The notes under the pieces were generated by a model, which was given only the letters and a program-made list of their open reading frames with translations, did not search any database and had not been told where the DNA came from. Shown piece by piece: positions 56,568 through 64,000 of a stretch of DNA of 64,000 bases. Within the stretch, counting starts at the first letter, position 1, and the number at the start of each line of letters is the position of its first letter. The DNA comes from Bacteroidota bacterium. Lineage in GTDB: Bacteria > Bacteroidota > Ignavibacteria > Ignavibacteriales > Ignavibacteriaceae. The stretch covers positions 3,890 through 67,889 of the forward strand of contig JAEYUD010000073.1 of the NCBI GenBank assembly GCA_023433685.1, in the 5' to 3' direction. The translations under genes and the position numbers were made by a program.

Positions 56568-57626
56568 ATGTTGGATTTAACCAAAGTGTTTTCATTTCAT
56601 GCTACTATTCAGGATAGAATCGTTTCAAGAGAAAGCAAAACGCTGGAATTCAAGGAAACATTTAATTGGAGTTCAAAGGATAAATATGCTAAAAGCATAG
56701 CTGCCTTTGCAAATAGTATCGGGGGAATACTTGTTTTTGGAGTGAAAGATAACCCGCATGATTTCGTAGGACTTCAAAGTGAAAATTTTGAGAGATTCGA
56801 TGAGTCCAGAATTACAGAATATTTGAATAGTGTATTTGCCCCTGAGATAATTTTTGAGAAATTTGTTTACACAGTCAATCGAAAAAATGCCGGTATTGTA
56901 GTTGTACACCAGGCAACGAACAAACCTGTGGTTTGCATTAAAAATGATGGGGATCTAAAAGAGTCAGATATCTACTTTCGTTATAGTGCCAGAACCGAGA
57001 GAATTAAATATCCAGAACTTCGGCAATTAATTGAAGATATTAAAGAAAAAGAACGGTTCCTTTATAAACGGATTTTAGAGAGAATATCAGAGGTCGGTGT
57101 GGAAAATGCTGCAATATTCGATATTCTCAAAGGGGAAGTAAAAGGGCAAGCAGGTTCCTTTGTGATTGATAAGACGTTACTTCCAAAATTAAAATTTATT
57201 AATCAAGGTACATTCAAAGAAGGTGGAATTCCCGTGTTGGAGTTAAAAGGGGAAGTTTCTCCAATTGACCGAAAAACAACGGATGTGAGCGTTGTTGAGG
57301 TAAAAACTCGAATCACGAATGACCCTAATGCCCCTGTAGCTAAGTTGATAGAGCCAGATGAAATTTGTCCTCATCGTGCAACTGAAACCGTAAATTTAAT
57401 AAATAGTCGAATTGGCGAACAAAACAAAATCAAAATGTATGACCTGACAGTCATCAGGACATTATTCGATATTGATGAAAAACAAGAATTTTATTATCAT
57501 CCAATATCTGGCTCATCACAGTATAGCGATGCCTTTATTGATTGGGTTGTTGAATCTTTTAACAATGACAACAACTTTTTTTCAGAAAATAGAGAAAAAT
57601 TTAGACAGATTAAAAAATCTGCGTAG
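56568..57626 (+). CDS. AlbA_2 (Schlafen-like) domain protein
   Basis: 352 residues. The N-terminal domain (about 15-130) has SRESKTLEFKETFNW and KSIAAFANSIGGILVFGVKD, the AlbA_2/Schlafen core with its acidic cluster, followed by DIYFRYSARTERIKYPELRQLIE (about 140-160). Residues 170-352 are beta/alpha with no recognised family; EVKTRITNDPNAPVAKLI may start a second domain. AlbA_2 proteins include nucleic-acid binders and tRNA or RNA nucleases in defence loci. It stands 82 bases after hsdS and 106 bases before the helicase, so whether it belongs to either unit is open. Confidence 0.8.
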   Translation: MLDLTKVFSFHATIQDRIVSRESKTLEFKETFNWSSKDKYAKSIAAFANSIGGILVFGVKDNPHDFVGLQSENFERFDESRITEYLNSVFAPEIIFEKFVYTVNRKNAGIVVVHQATNKPVVCIKNDGDLKESDIYFRYSARTERIKYPELRQLIEDIKEKERFLYKRILERISEVGVENAAIFDILKGEVKGQAGSFVIDKTLLPKLKFINQGTFKEGGIPVLELKGEVSPIDRKTTDVSVVEVKTRITNDPNAPVAKLIEPDEICPHRATETVNLINSRIGEQNKIKMYDLTVIRTLFDIDEKQEFYYHPISGSSQYSDAFIDWVVESFNNDNNFFSENREKFRQIKKSA

Positions 57627-57732
57627 ATTTTATCAGGGTTAATCAGAAATTGGGATACCGTGATTTTAAATATTTATATGAAGATTCCTAATTGTTAAAA
57701 CAAATCTTAAATTCAACAAAAGGTGGTCAAAT

Positions 57733-59118
57733 ATGCGTTTAGAAAATTGGTTTATTACAAATCCTGACACTTCACAACAAGAAGTGTTGAAAGTTCCTAT
57801 TACTCAAAATTTGGTAGTTAAGGGCGCTGCTGGCAGCGGAAAAACGAACATGGCAATCTACCGTGCAAACCAAGCAAATGATAACACATTTGTCATTGTG
57901 GTTTATACGATAGCTTTAGCAAAAATGATTCGTTACGGACTGAATGAGCTCGGACTTGACAAAGACAGAGTTGTCCACGAATGGTCTTGGATTAACAGAG
58001 GTGTAGGCGTTTCTGGTGATGTATTTTGTTTGGCAGGTAGTAGCCCCGACAGATTAAATGGTGATTTGCTGATTCTTAAAACCTCCGAAGGATTAAAATT
58101 CTTTATATCACGGGAGAAGCATGACGAGTGTTTGCAAAATGGGAAATTCTTAAATTACTCGGTTTCCAATATTTCAAATCCTTTAGAAGTCTCTATTGAT
58201 TTTGATGATTGGGTTGATGATAAATTCTACTACACATTTTATCGCAGAGCAAGATGGTTCAAACAAATACAACTTACTCAATTTAGATTTGACCTAAACG
58301 ATGAAACAAAATTTGTTTTCATTCCTGCGGGCTATTTATACAGAGATAAAGTTGTTGTCAATCATGTAATCGTTGACGAAGGACAAGACTTTTCACTCCA
58401 TACATATAGTAATTATTTCATTCCCGAAGCTAGAAAATCTATAACTATATTTGGCGATACAAACCAGCGTATTTACAAAGATCGTTTCTGCATGATAGAG
58501 GATGTTGCAAGTAATTTCAAATTTCCAATTCTCAATCTTGGATTCAACTATCGAGTCCCAAGAACAATCGCAAAAGTCGCCCAAACGATACCTCAACCAC
58601 ATGTTGATCTGCTAACAAACAATCGGAAAAACAACGGTAATAGTGATTACCCATCATTTCCAAAGCCTATAATCAAAAAATGCAACTCCGAAGAAGAAGA
58701 AATGCAATTCATTTTGAACAGAATCCGAACAGAGGGGATGGATGATGTTGCAATTTTATTGCCAAGAGAGGATGATGTGATGAAGCTTCACAAATTTTTC
58801 TCCGCACATAACATAGGCACGCAAGTTCGGCTATCTATTGATATCGGTGTTACCCCATTCGGCAATCGTAAATTCAAGCGAATTGATACACTTGATTTTA
58901 CAAACCATGATCTGCCCGCAATTCTAACATATCACGCCGGAAAGGGAACAGAATTTGACAATGTTTTCATTCCTTTTGCCGATGACGATAAGGGCTTAGA
59001 GCGAAATCCATTTTATGTGGCAGTAACTCGTTCGAGCTATCGAGTTTTCATAACTTACTCGCGTAGACTCACAAACTTATTGAAGAATATAAATTCTAAT
59101 GATGTAATCTTACAGTAA
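57733..59118 (+). CDS. Compact SF1 (UvrD/Rep-like) DNA helicase
   Basis: 461 residues with a full set of SF1 motifs: Walker A GAAGSGKT (31-38), motif Ia VVYTIALAKMI, motif II VIVDEGQDF (213-220), motif III GDTNQ (241-245), NYR (272-274), motif V TYHAGKGTEFDNVFI (399-413) and motif VI YVAVTRSSYRVFITY. The 1B/2B insertions of Rep/UvrD are much reduced. An insert at about 95-205 has no recognised domain. It should act as an ATP-driven 3'-5' translocase. Its stop is one base from the start of the coiled-coil gene, so the two are almost certainly made as a pair. Confidence 0.9.
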   Translation: MRLENWFITNPDTSQQEVLKVPITQNLVVKGAAGSGKTNMAIYRANQANDNTFVIVVYTIALAKMIRYGLNELGLDKDRVVHEWSWINRGVGVSGDVFCLAGSSPDRLNGDLLILKTSEGLKFFISREKHDECLQNGKFLNYSVSNISNPLEVSIDFDDWVDDKFYYTFYRRARWFKQIQLTQFRFDLNDETKFVFIPAGYLYRDKVVVNHVIVDEGQDFSLHTYSNYFIPEARKSITIFGDTNQRIYKDRFCMIEDVASNFKFPILNLGFNYRVPRTIAKVAQTIPQPHVDLLTNNRKNNGNSDYPSFPKPIIKKCNSEEEEMQFILNRIRTEGMDDVAILLPREDDVMKLHKFFSAHNIGTQVRLSIDIGVTPFGNRKFKRIDTLDFTNHDLPAILTYHAGKGTEFDNVFIPFADDDKGLERNPFYVAVTRSSYRVFITYSRRLTNLLKNINSNDVILQ

Positions 59119-59119
59119 T

Positions 59120-60946
59120 ATGGCTAAGAAAAAATCAACAACTCGTTTCTGGTTGCCGATAAATCTATGGAACTTAAACGAAATTTTTACCTCTGAGAGC
59201 ATATCTCCCATTTCGTTTTATTCAGTTCGTGACTTTGGCAACCCAGTAAATCGCAACGAAGAAATATTTGAAGATACCAATTTCCTCGTGATGTTTGATG
59301 CGCCAGTTGCAAGTGAGATTATCATTGAAATTTATCCAGAACTGTTAAATCGAACAGCAATGCTTGACACAAAAGATGGCTACAGCGAATACTATAAAAC
59401 AATATATTTGCGAAACGAACTGTTCAAAGTGCATTTTAAGAATGAAGAAAAATTAAATGAGTTCATAAATCAACAATTGATGCTCCTGGAAGTTAAAACT
59501 GTTAATAAATATAAAACGGAACACTTTGTTGTTTCTAGAAACAAATTAAAACAATCAAACAAAGTCGCATTTCAACCAAGTATTCTTTCGGAGCAACGCG
59601 AAATAGAGCCATTTTTTGATAAGGCTTTTAATCAGATCAAAGGACTGATTTATGGATATGTTATCGGTGCGCTTGGCACTTTAGGAGAGAACGAGCAAGG
59701 ATTAGTTTCTGATTTAAATAACCTCAAAAATACAATCGGTGGCGTTCATACCGACATTGCTTTGTCTGACCAATATTCAAACTTATGGCTTCTTAATGTT
59801 AAAAAACAAATCCGTGATTGCGAAGATAAATTCAAAAAGCAATTCGACAACAAAACCTCTGATGTATTCAGTACCCTTACTTTAAGATTGCAGGAAGTTG
59901 ATAATCTGAATAAAATGCGTTGCGAGGTACTTTTAAGACAAAAAAGTCCAAGTAACAAACGAGATTATATAACAGAACAAGAAAATTTAGAACAAGCTCG
60001 AAGAGAAGTATATGAGTACGAATGTGAGCACAATATTGCACCTTTGAAAGAAGAAATTGAAAATATAAAACAGGAAGAAAAAAATAGAGGAGAGGCAAAA
60101 GGTAAGATTCGAGACTATTACAAAAAAGACGACAATCCCGAGAAATATTATCGCAAACGAGAATTGAAGCGTATTATAGAGGAGTATGAGAAGAGTGATA
60201 GTGAATACAAAGAATTAAAAAACAAAGTTAATATTATTGAAAATAGGATAAAAAACCTCCAAGAAGGGGGAACTCCCTTTGACGCTTCAATTAACGAGCA
60301 ATTCAACCGCATTACCGAACACTTGAATGATTTAGTAAAACGAGCTAATAACTATTTCCTTTCAAAAAATAACAAAGAAAGCGAATTGCCAGATATTGCA
60401 TTTCAAATTGATTTAGATTTGTTGACCGGTCACTATCATGAAAAGATGAAAGCATACAACGATTTTGCAATTCAACTACCAAATTCTTTGTCTAACAAGC
60501 TTTCAGAACGGGAAATTGAGCTATTGAAAATTTCGTTAAATGCAGTTTTATCATCTCCTCAGGGACGACTCGGGAATTATTCAGAAGAAAATATTTTGGA
60601 AATCATTGCAGAAGTTGGAAAACATTTACCTGAAAGCGATTTCAAGAAAACTTTACGAGATTATTACGCATACCGCTCTGGTAAATCGGACAGTTTTGAA
60701 TTTCCGAAAAACGATGTTCTTGCAAACATTATTGTGTTTTTCATGAAATTGCAAGGTCATGACCAAATCAACAAACTGCTGATAACAAAAGGCATTCAGC
60801 ACAAGCAAATTGCATTTTTACTTTACGGTGCTTACACAGGTTTTGCAAATTTTCCCAAAACTTTTACCAATCTGATTTTTAACGGTGAAAACAAGAGACT
60901 TCTTTATTGGATCGATGATTATTTGTTTAATAGCTATTTAAAATAA
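59120..60946 (+). CDS. Coiled-coil protein of unknown family, partner of the SF1 helicase
   Basis: 608 residues; no family recognised. Residues 1-150 look globular (STTRFWLPINLWNLNEIFTS, SISFYSVRDFG-like pattern). Residues 160-215 are mixed. Residues 225-415 are strongly charged and helical with heptad spacing, interrupted by KDDNPEKYYRKREL (337-350). The C-terminal part (455-608) is compact and helical, with QIAFLLYGAYTGFANFPKTFTNLIF (563-587). No P-loop, zinc finger, membrane segment or nuclease triad was seen. The start lies one base after the helicase stop. It may be a structural or sensing subunit; function is unknown. Confidence 0.85.
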   Translation: MAKKKSTTRFWLPINLWNLNEIFTSESISPISFYSVRDFGNPVNRNEEIFEDTNFLVMFDAPVASEIIIEIYPELLNRTAMLDTKDGYSEYYKTIYLRNELFKVHFKNEEKLNEFINQQLMLLEVKTVNKYKTEHFVVSRNKLKQSNKVAFQPSILSEQREIEPFFDKAFNQIKGLIYGYVIGALGTLGENEQGLVSDLNNLKNTIGGVHTDIALSDQYSNLWLLNVKKQIRDCEDKFKKQFDNKTSDVFSTLTLRLQEVDNLNKMRCEVLLRQKSPSNKRDYITEQENLEQARREVYEYECEHNIAPLKEEIENIKQEEKNRGEAKGKIRDYYKKDDNPEKYYRKRELKRIIEEYEKSDSEYKELKNKVNIIENRIKNLQEGGTPFDASINEQFNRITEHLNDLVKRANNYFLSKNNKESELPDIAFQIDLDLLTGHYHEKMKAYNDFAIQLPNSLSNKLSEREIELLKISLNAVLSSPQGRLGNYSEENILEIIAEVGKHLPESDFKKTLRDYYAYRSGKSDSFEFPKNDVLANIIVFFMKLQGHDQINKLLITKGIQHKQIAFLLYGAYTGFANFPKTFTNLIFNGENKRLLYWIDDYLFNSYLK

Positions 60947-61355
60947 AATTATGCATAGTGTCCAAGATTTTTTCTAATCTTTTTAAATGAACCTAGTAAA
61001 ATTGATTTTTTCTTTCCGCAATACTTTGATCAGACTTCCGGTAAAAAGTCTTGAGATGTCAGGTAATGAAGTGCGCTGAGTAGTTTTCAACTCTTAAATA
61101 GTATTACATTTATTTTGGTTACATATTTAAAGTCTCAACCTGGATTAAGAGTAACTTTCGAAACCGGGTGTATCCCTTTCTGAATAGCTCTTCGATATTG
61201 TGTAGAATGTTTTAATATTTGGAAATTTTTTGACTGTACCCAAAAATATGGTTCCTAAGCTCCTACCAAACTTTAGATCCCTACCAATTACACAAAACTA
61301 CTGACACTCCCTTTTCTTCCTAACACCTGAAGATTTTTTTTTAAACCGCTTTCGT
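60947..61355. other. Non-coding AT-rich stretch upstream of the inverted repeat
   Basis: No open frame of note and no coding signature on either strand. A small potential hairpin (GACTT ... AAGTC, 61033-61050) is present. Nothing else was recognised. It forms the left flank of the repeat-bounded NACHT unit. Confidence 0.5.
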
Positions 61356-61481
61356 GCTAAATTGGAGGAGAGAAACCTAAAACTTCTAAACGCTAAATTA
61401 CTAAGAATGAAGGCTAATCACTATGACGGACCTTCTACATTATCTGTTTAATAATTTATTCCGTTTTCCGCTGAACCAATA
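61356..61481 (+). repeat. Left arm of 126-base inverted repeat flanking the NACHT gene
   Basis: This 126-base stretch is the reverse complement of 63875-64000 with a single mismatch (a G at the position where the other arm has T within TTCC[G/T]TTTTCCG). It begins GCTAAATTGGAGGAGAG and ends CCGCTGAACCAATA. Its inner boundary is defined by divergence after AATA. Its outer boundary is uncertain because the other arm reaches the window edge. It is AT-rich, contains two copies of GCTAAATT 37 bases apart and encodes nothing convincing. Confidence 0.97.
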
Positions 61482-61610
61482 CACTCCTTTAGATTAGATA
61501 AAAGTTAAATATTGACAATAATTTTCTCCTAAAGGAAACTAAATTAAAGTTAAATCAACGACATTCAATATGAAATAAAATGTAATTATAAAAAATTAGA
61601 CAAGGCTTAT
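61482..61610 (+). promoter_or_regulatory. Upstream region of the NACHT gene
   Basis: 129 very AT-rich bases between the repeat arm and the NACHT start. A TTGACA (61512-61517) and two copies of AAAGTTAAAT (61501-61510 and 61546-61555) are visible. No clear -10 partner at proper spacing is present, so promoter assignment is tentative. AAGGC just before the ATG may be the ribosome-binding site. Confidence 0.4.
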
Positions 61611-63686
61611 ATGGACCCAATTATCTCCTCAATTGTTCTCACATCAATTACTGAAATTACAAAGACGATAATATCTGATTATGTAAAGCCCCAGTTATTG
61701 GCCTTTAAACAATATTTTAATGAAAAACAGATTGAAGATGGAGATGTTAGTAAATATTTGGAAAAGAATTTGTCTGATTATCTTACCAGAACTTATGATT
61801 CACTTTCCTTGTCGGATACTTTAATAGGCGAAACCGCTGCTGTGCGACTTGAAGATGTGTACACACCTCTTCAAATCGTAGATTTACAACAAAAGACGCA
61901 AATTGAAATTAAATATGGGTCAGAGATTCTAAATTTAGAGAGAACAAGAATCATGTTTATTAGTGGTGGGGGTATGGGGAAAACCACTCTCTTAAAGATG
62001 ATAGGGTTATCTTGCATAGAAAAATCGCTTTCATGCCCCATCCTTATTAATCTTAGGAAACTGACAACTTCAAACGGTGTATTGGATGAGATTTATCAAC
62101 AATTTGACCAGATTACAAAAACAGTAAATAAGGAAATTATTCTGCAATTGCTTGAATCGGGGCGATTTGTAGTTCTATTTGATGGAATTGATGAAATTGC
62201 ATTTTCGAATAAAAGAATAATAATTGAGGATTTAAAGAATTTCATCTCCAAGACGTCGTCAAACATTTTTGTAATTGCTTCACGAGAAGATAGAATTTTG
62301 ACTTCGTTTTCCGACTTCCAAAGGTATTCGATAAAACCATTCCAGAAGGAACAGGCTGACAGCTTGTTAAATAAATATGACAAACTTACAAGCTGTTCAA
62401 TCGCTCCACAAGTATCGAGAGAATTAGGTTACAACAACTACTTATTTAGAACGCTTATTTCTAACCCAATACTTGTAACAATGGTTTACAATGTGTATTA
62501 TCACACAAAGAAATTACCTTCCGAAACGCAGGAACTGATAAACAGAATATTGGAAATCTACATAAAAGAGCATGATTATTCAAAATTAGGGTTCATAAGA
62601 CCACATATAAGTGAGCTCGGTGTTGGATGTGTTAAAGGATTGATGACCTGGCTTGCATTTTTTTCCTTAAAAAAAGGATCACCACTTTTCACTTCAAACG
62701 AACTAAGAGACCAAGTAGAGCATTACTTTAAAAGTCAAAGCATGAATTGTAAAACAGAGGAATTGATAGATGAACTACTTATTTCTTTCCCAGTCTTCCA
62801 AAAAGATGGATTGGATTTAAGATGGCAGCATAAAATATTTCAAGATTATTTTTGCGCAGAATTTATTTGTAACAATAGTAGAAAGTATGAGATTGTGCAA
62901 AAATTGTTTACTTCATCGAAAAGGGTTGAATATTACGATATAATACGGATTATCTCAGAAATCGATAAAGAGTTATTCATGAGTTGTATAGTTCCAAAAG
63001 TGCTGAAAAGTTTCATTGAGCATTTTGAAAGTTCCTATACAAGTTTTTCTAATTTTGACCCAAAAATTGTTGATTTTCGACGAGCAATAACTTTTGGGCG
63101 TAAAAGTGCAATTTATCTTCTTGAGAATAGCACGGATGAAGAATGGGAAAAAATGCAAAAAAAATTTTTCGTTTTTGCAGGTCAAATCCATGAAATGGGA
63201 CAAACAGGTTATGTAGACCCAAGTCCTTGGTTTATTTCCAATCTGACCTTGGAAGCCCGATTGATGCATCTTCTATTTGATATGCATTTAGAAATCTTTA
63301 CATTTGTTGAAGAAGTTGGTAGACAAACTTTCAGGATACCTGAGATTGAACTTACTCTGGTTTCAACACGGAACGATAGCTCTATTAATAATACTGCTGT
63401 AGAGCAAAATAAAGTCAGAATGGATAAAGTGAAGTTAAATTTCTCCATCTCCGAAAAAAAACTTCTTCCTCTCAATGAGGATATTGATAACCCATTAAAT
63501 AATCCCACTGATTTTCACATAATCTCAAATTGTTTTTGGAAGTTTCAACAGTTTGAAGTTTTGAATGCAGATCGGGGAGTAATAGGTCATTGTTATCCTG
63601 ATTTTCTGAAAATTAGGGAATACTTAGAGAAAGAGTCTATTGAGGTACAAAATAACATAAAGGATGACTTACTTGAGGGACTTTGA
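61611..63686 (+). CDS. NACHT-domain STAND NTPase (bacterial NLR-like)
   Basis: 691 residues. Residues 1-105 are a helical N-terminal domain. The NACHT core has Walker A SGGGMGKTTLL (118-128), an extended Walker B FVVLFDGIDEIA (186-197) with the acidic pair typical of NACHT, the sensor VIASRE (221-226), and the NACHT-associated winged helix up to about 430 (LRWQHKIFQDYFCAEFI is a typical marker). The C-terminal 250 residues are mostly helical, without obvious LRR, TPR or WD repeats. Bacterial NACHT proteins act in phage defence by oligomerising on a trigger. No N-terminal effector domain is recognised. It stands alone between the repeat arms. Confidence 0.9.
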   Translation: MDPIISSIVLTSITEITKTIISDYVKPQLLAFKQYFNEKQIEDGDVSKYLEKNLSDYLTRTYDSLSLSDTLIGETAAVRLEDVYTPLQIVDLQQKTQIEIKYGSEILNLERTRIMFISGGGMGKTTLLKMIGLSCIEKSLSCPILINLRKLTTSNGVLDEIYQQFDQITKTVNKEIILQLLESGRFVVLFDGIDEIAFSNKRIIIEDLKNFISKTSSNIFVIASREDRILTSFSDFQRYSIKPFQKEQADSLLNKYDKLTSCSIAPQVSRELGYNNYLFRTLISNPILVTMVYNVYYHTKKLPSETQELINRILEIYIKEHDYSKLGFIRPHISELGVGCVKGLMTWLAFFSLKKGSPLFTSNELRDQVEHYFKSQSMNCKTEELIDELLISFPVFQKDGLDLRWQHKIFQDYFCAEFICNNSRKYEIVQKLFTSSKRVEYYDIIRIISEIDKELFMSCIVPKVLKSFIEHFESSYTSFSNFDPKIVDFRRAITFGRKSAIYLLENSTDEEWEKMQKKFFVFAGQIHEMGQTGYVDPSPWFISNLTLEARLMHLLFDMHLEIFTFVEEVGRQTFRIPEIELTLVSTRNDSSINNTAVEQNKVRMDKVKLNFSISEKKLLPLNEDIDNPLNNPTDFHIISNCFWKFQQFEVLNADRGVIGHCYPDFLKIREYLEKESIEVQNNIKDDLLEGL

Positions 63687-63874
63687 AATCGAGTAGCGAA
63701 TTTCATTTTCCTGAATCTCAACTCAAAATACATACAGAAAAAAGTCTATTGCAAAATGAATTACATAAGGAAGATATCTCCGAAGCTTGTAGCTATTTTG
63801 TGGCGAAAATATCATAAATTTGATTTCTAATGTCGATTTGAAATACTATTTAAAAATTTTCTTTAAATAAGCTA
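63687..63874. other. Non-coding stretch between NACHT gene and right repeat arm
   Basis: 188 AT-rich bases. No gene, terminator with a convincing T tail, or repeat was recognised. With the right arm it makes up the 314 bases after the last gene. Confidence 0.5.
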
Positions 63875-64000
63875 TATTGGTTCAGCGGAAAAAGGAATAA
63901 ATTATTAAACAGATAATGTAGAAGGTCCGTCATAGTGATTAGCCTTCATTCTTAGTAATTTAGCGTTTAGAAGTTTTAGGTTTCTCTCCTCCAATTTAGC
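63875..64000 (-). repeat. Right arm of 126-base inverted repeat flanking the NACHT gene
   Basis: Reverse complement of 61356-61481 with 125 of 126 bases identical by direct reading. The match runs to the last base of the window, so the true repeat may be longer. Inner divergence starts before TATTGG at 63875. The two arms enclose 2393 bases with only the NACHT gene. Confidence 0.97.

Noticed and set aside
57733..60946. Naming the helicase pair Gabija
   Set aside because: The helicase resembles the GajB type in size and motifs, but the partner has no P-loop or TOPRIM acidic motifs and follows rather than precedes it.
61407..61451. A 14-codon open frame (ATG to TAA) inside the left repeat arm, also present in the right arm
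   Set aside because: It is too short, has no ribosome-binding site at a useful distance and shows no coding signature; chance is sufficient.
61356..64000. Calling the repeat-bounded NACHT unit an insertion sequence
   Set aside because: There is no transposase between the arms, the right outer end is unseen, and no target duplication can be checked, so only inverted repeat is claimed.

Overview
The window looks like chromosome from a Gram-negative member of the Ignavibacteria/Chlorobi side of the Bacteroidota. Evidence for this: (i) secreted proteins end in a type IX secretion (T9SS) sorting domain of the Ignavibacteria style, next to a PorV-like protein, a GWxTD-domain protein and a SusC-like TonB-dependent receptor; (ii) the F-type ATP synthase operon lacks the beta and epsilon genes, as in Chlorobi and relatives; (iii) lipid A acyltransferase, heptosyltransferase and bactofilin genes are present. 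No rRNA, tRNA or CRISPR array was recognised. Taxonomic placement is inference from gene content.

Layout. 1-9223 (all minus): partial ffh, atpG-A-H-F-E-B with two small AtpI/AtpZ-like membrane proteins, bactofilin with a small coiled-coil membrane partner, a threonylcarbamoyl-AMP synthase, a family 9 glycosyltransferase and an LpxL-type acyltransferase. 9266-20176 (minus): GWxTD protein, PorV-like protein, a 1195-residue T9SS cargo protein, a TonB-dependent receptor and a second T9SS cargo with Asp-box motifs. 20530-25264: thioredoxin, an enoyl-ACP-reductase-like SDR and dnaE. 25328-37105 (minus, nearly gapless): accessory ATPase/nuclease, dut, flippase, nadC, thioesterase, accA and five polysaccharide glycosyltransferase genes, including a GT2 fused to a degenerate sugar-phosphotransferase module. 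37284-50824: mixed strands, with a CBS/cysteine-synthase-like enzyme, ahcY and metK (sulfur amino acid/methyl cycle), a second YrdC-type gene, a sugar nucleotidyltransferase, two tandem GT39-like membrane glycosyltransferases, a nitronate-monooxygenase-like flavoprotein and an M3 peptidase.

50990-64000 (all plus, visibly more AT-rich toward the right) is a defence island. It holds a complete type I restriction-modification operon (hsdR-hsdM-hsdS), an AlbA_2 (Schlafen-like) protein, a compact SF1 helicase in a one-base-spaced pair with a 608-residue coiled-coil protein of no recognised family, and a NACHT-type STAND NTPase. The NACHT gene stands alone between two arms of a 126-bp inverted repeat (61356-61481 and 63875-64000, 125/126 identical by eye). 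The right arm runs to the last base of the window, so the repeat may continue beyond it. The helicase/coiled-coil pair and the repeat-bounded NACHT unit are the best candidates for undescribed biology here.

Limits: motifs and repeats were read by eye. Family names rest on recognisable motifs, not on searches. Start codons are chosen from context and stated where they matter.
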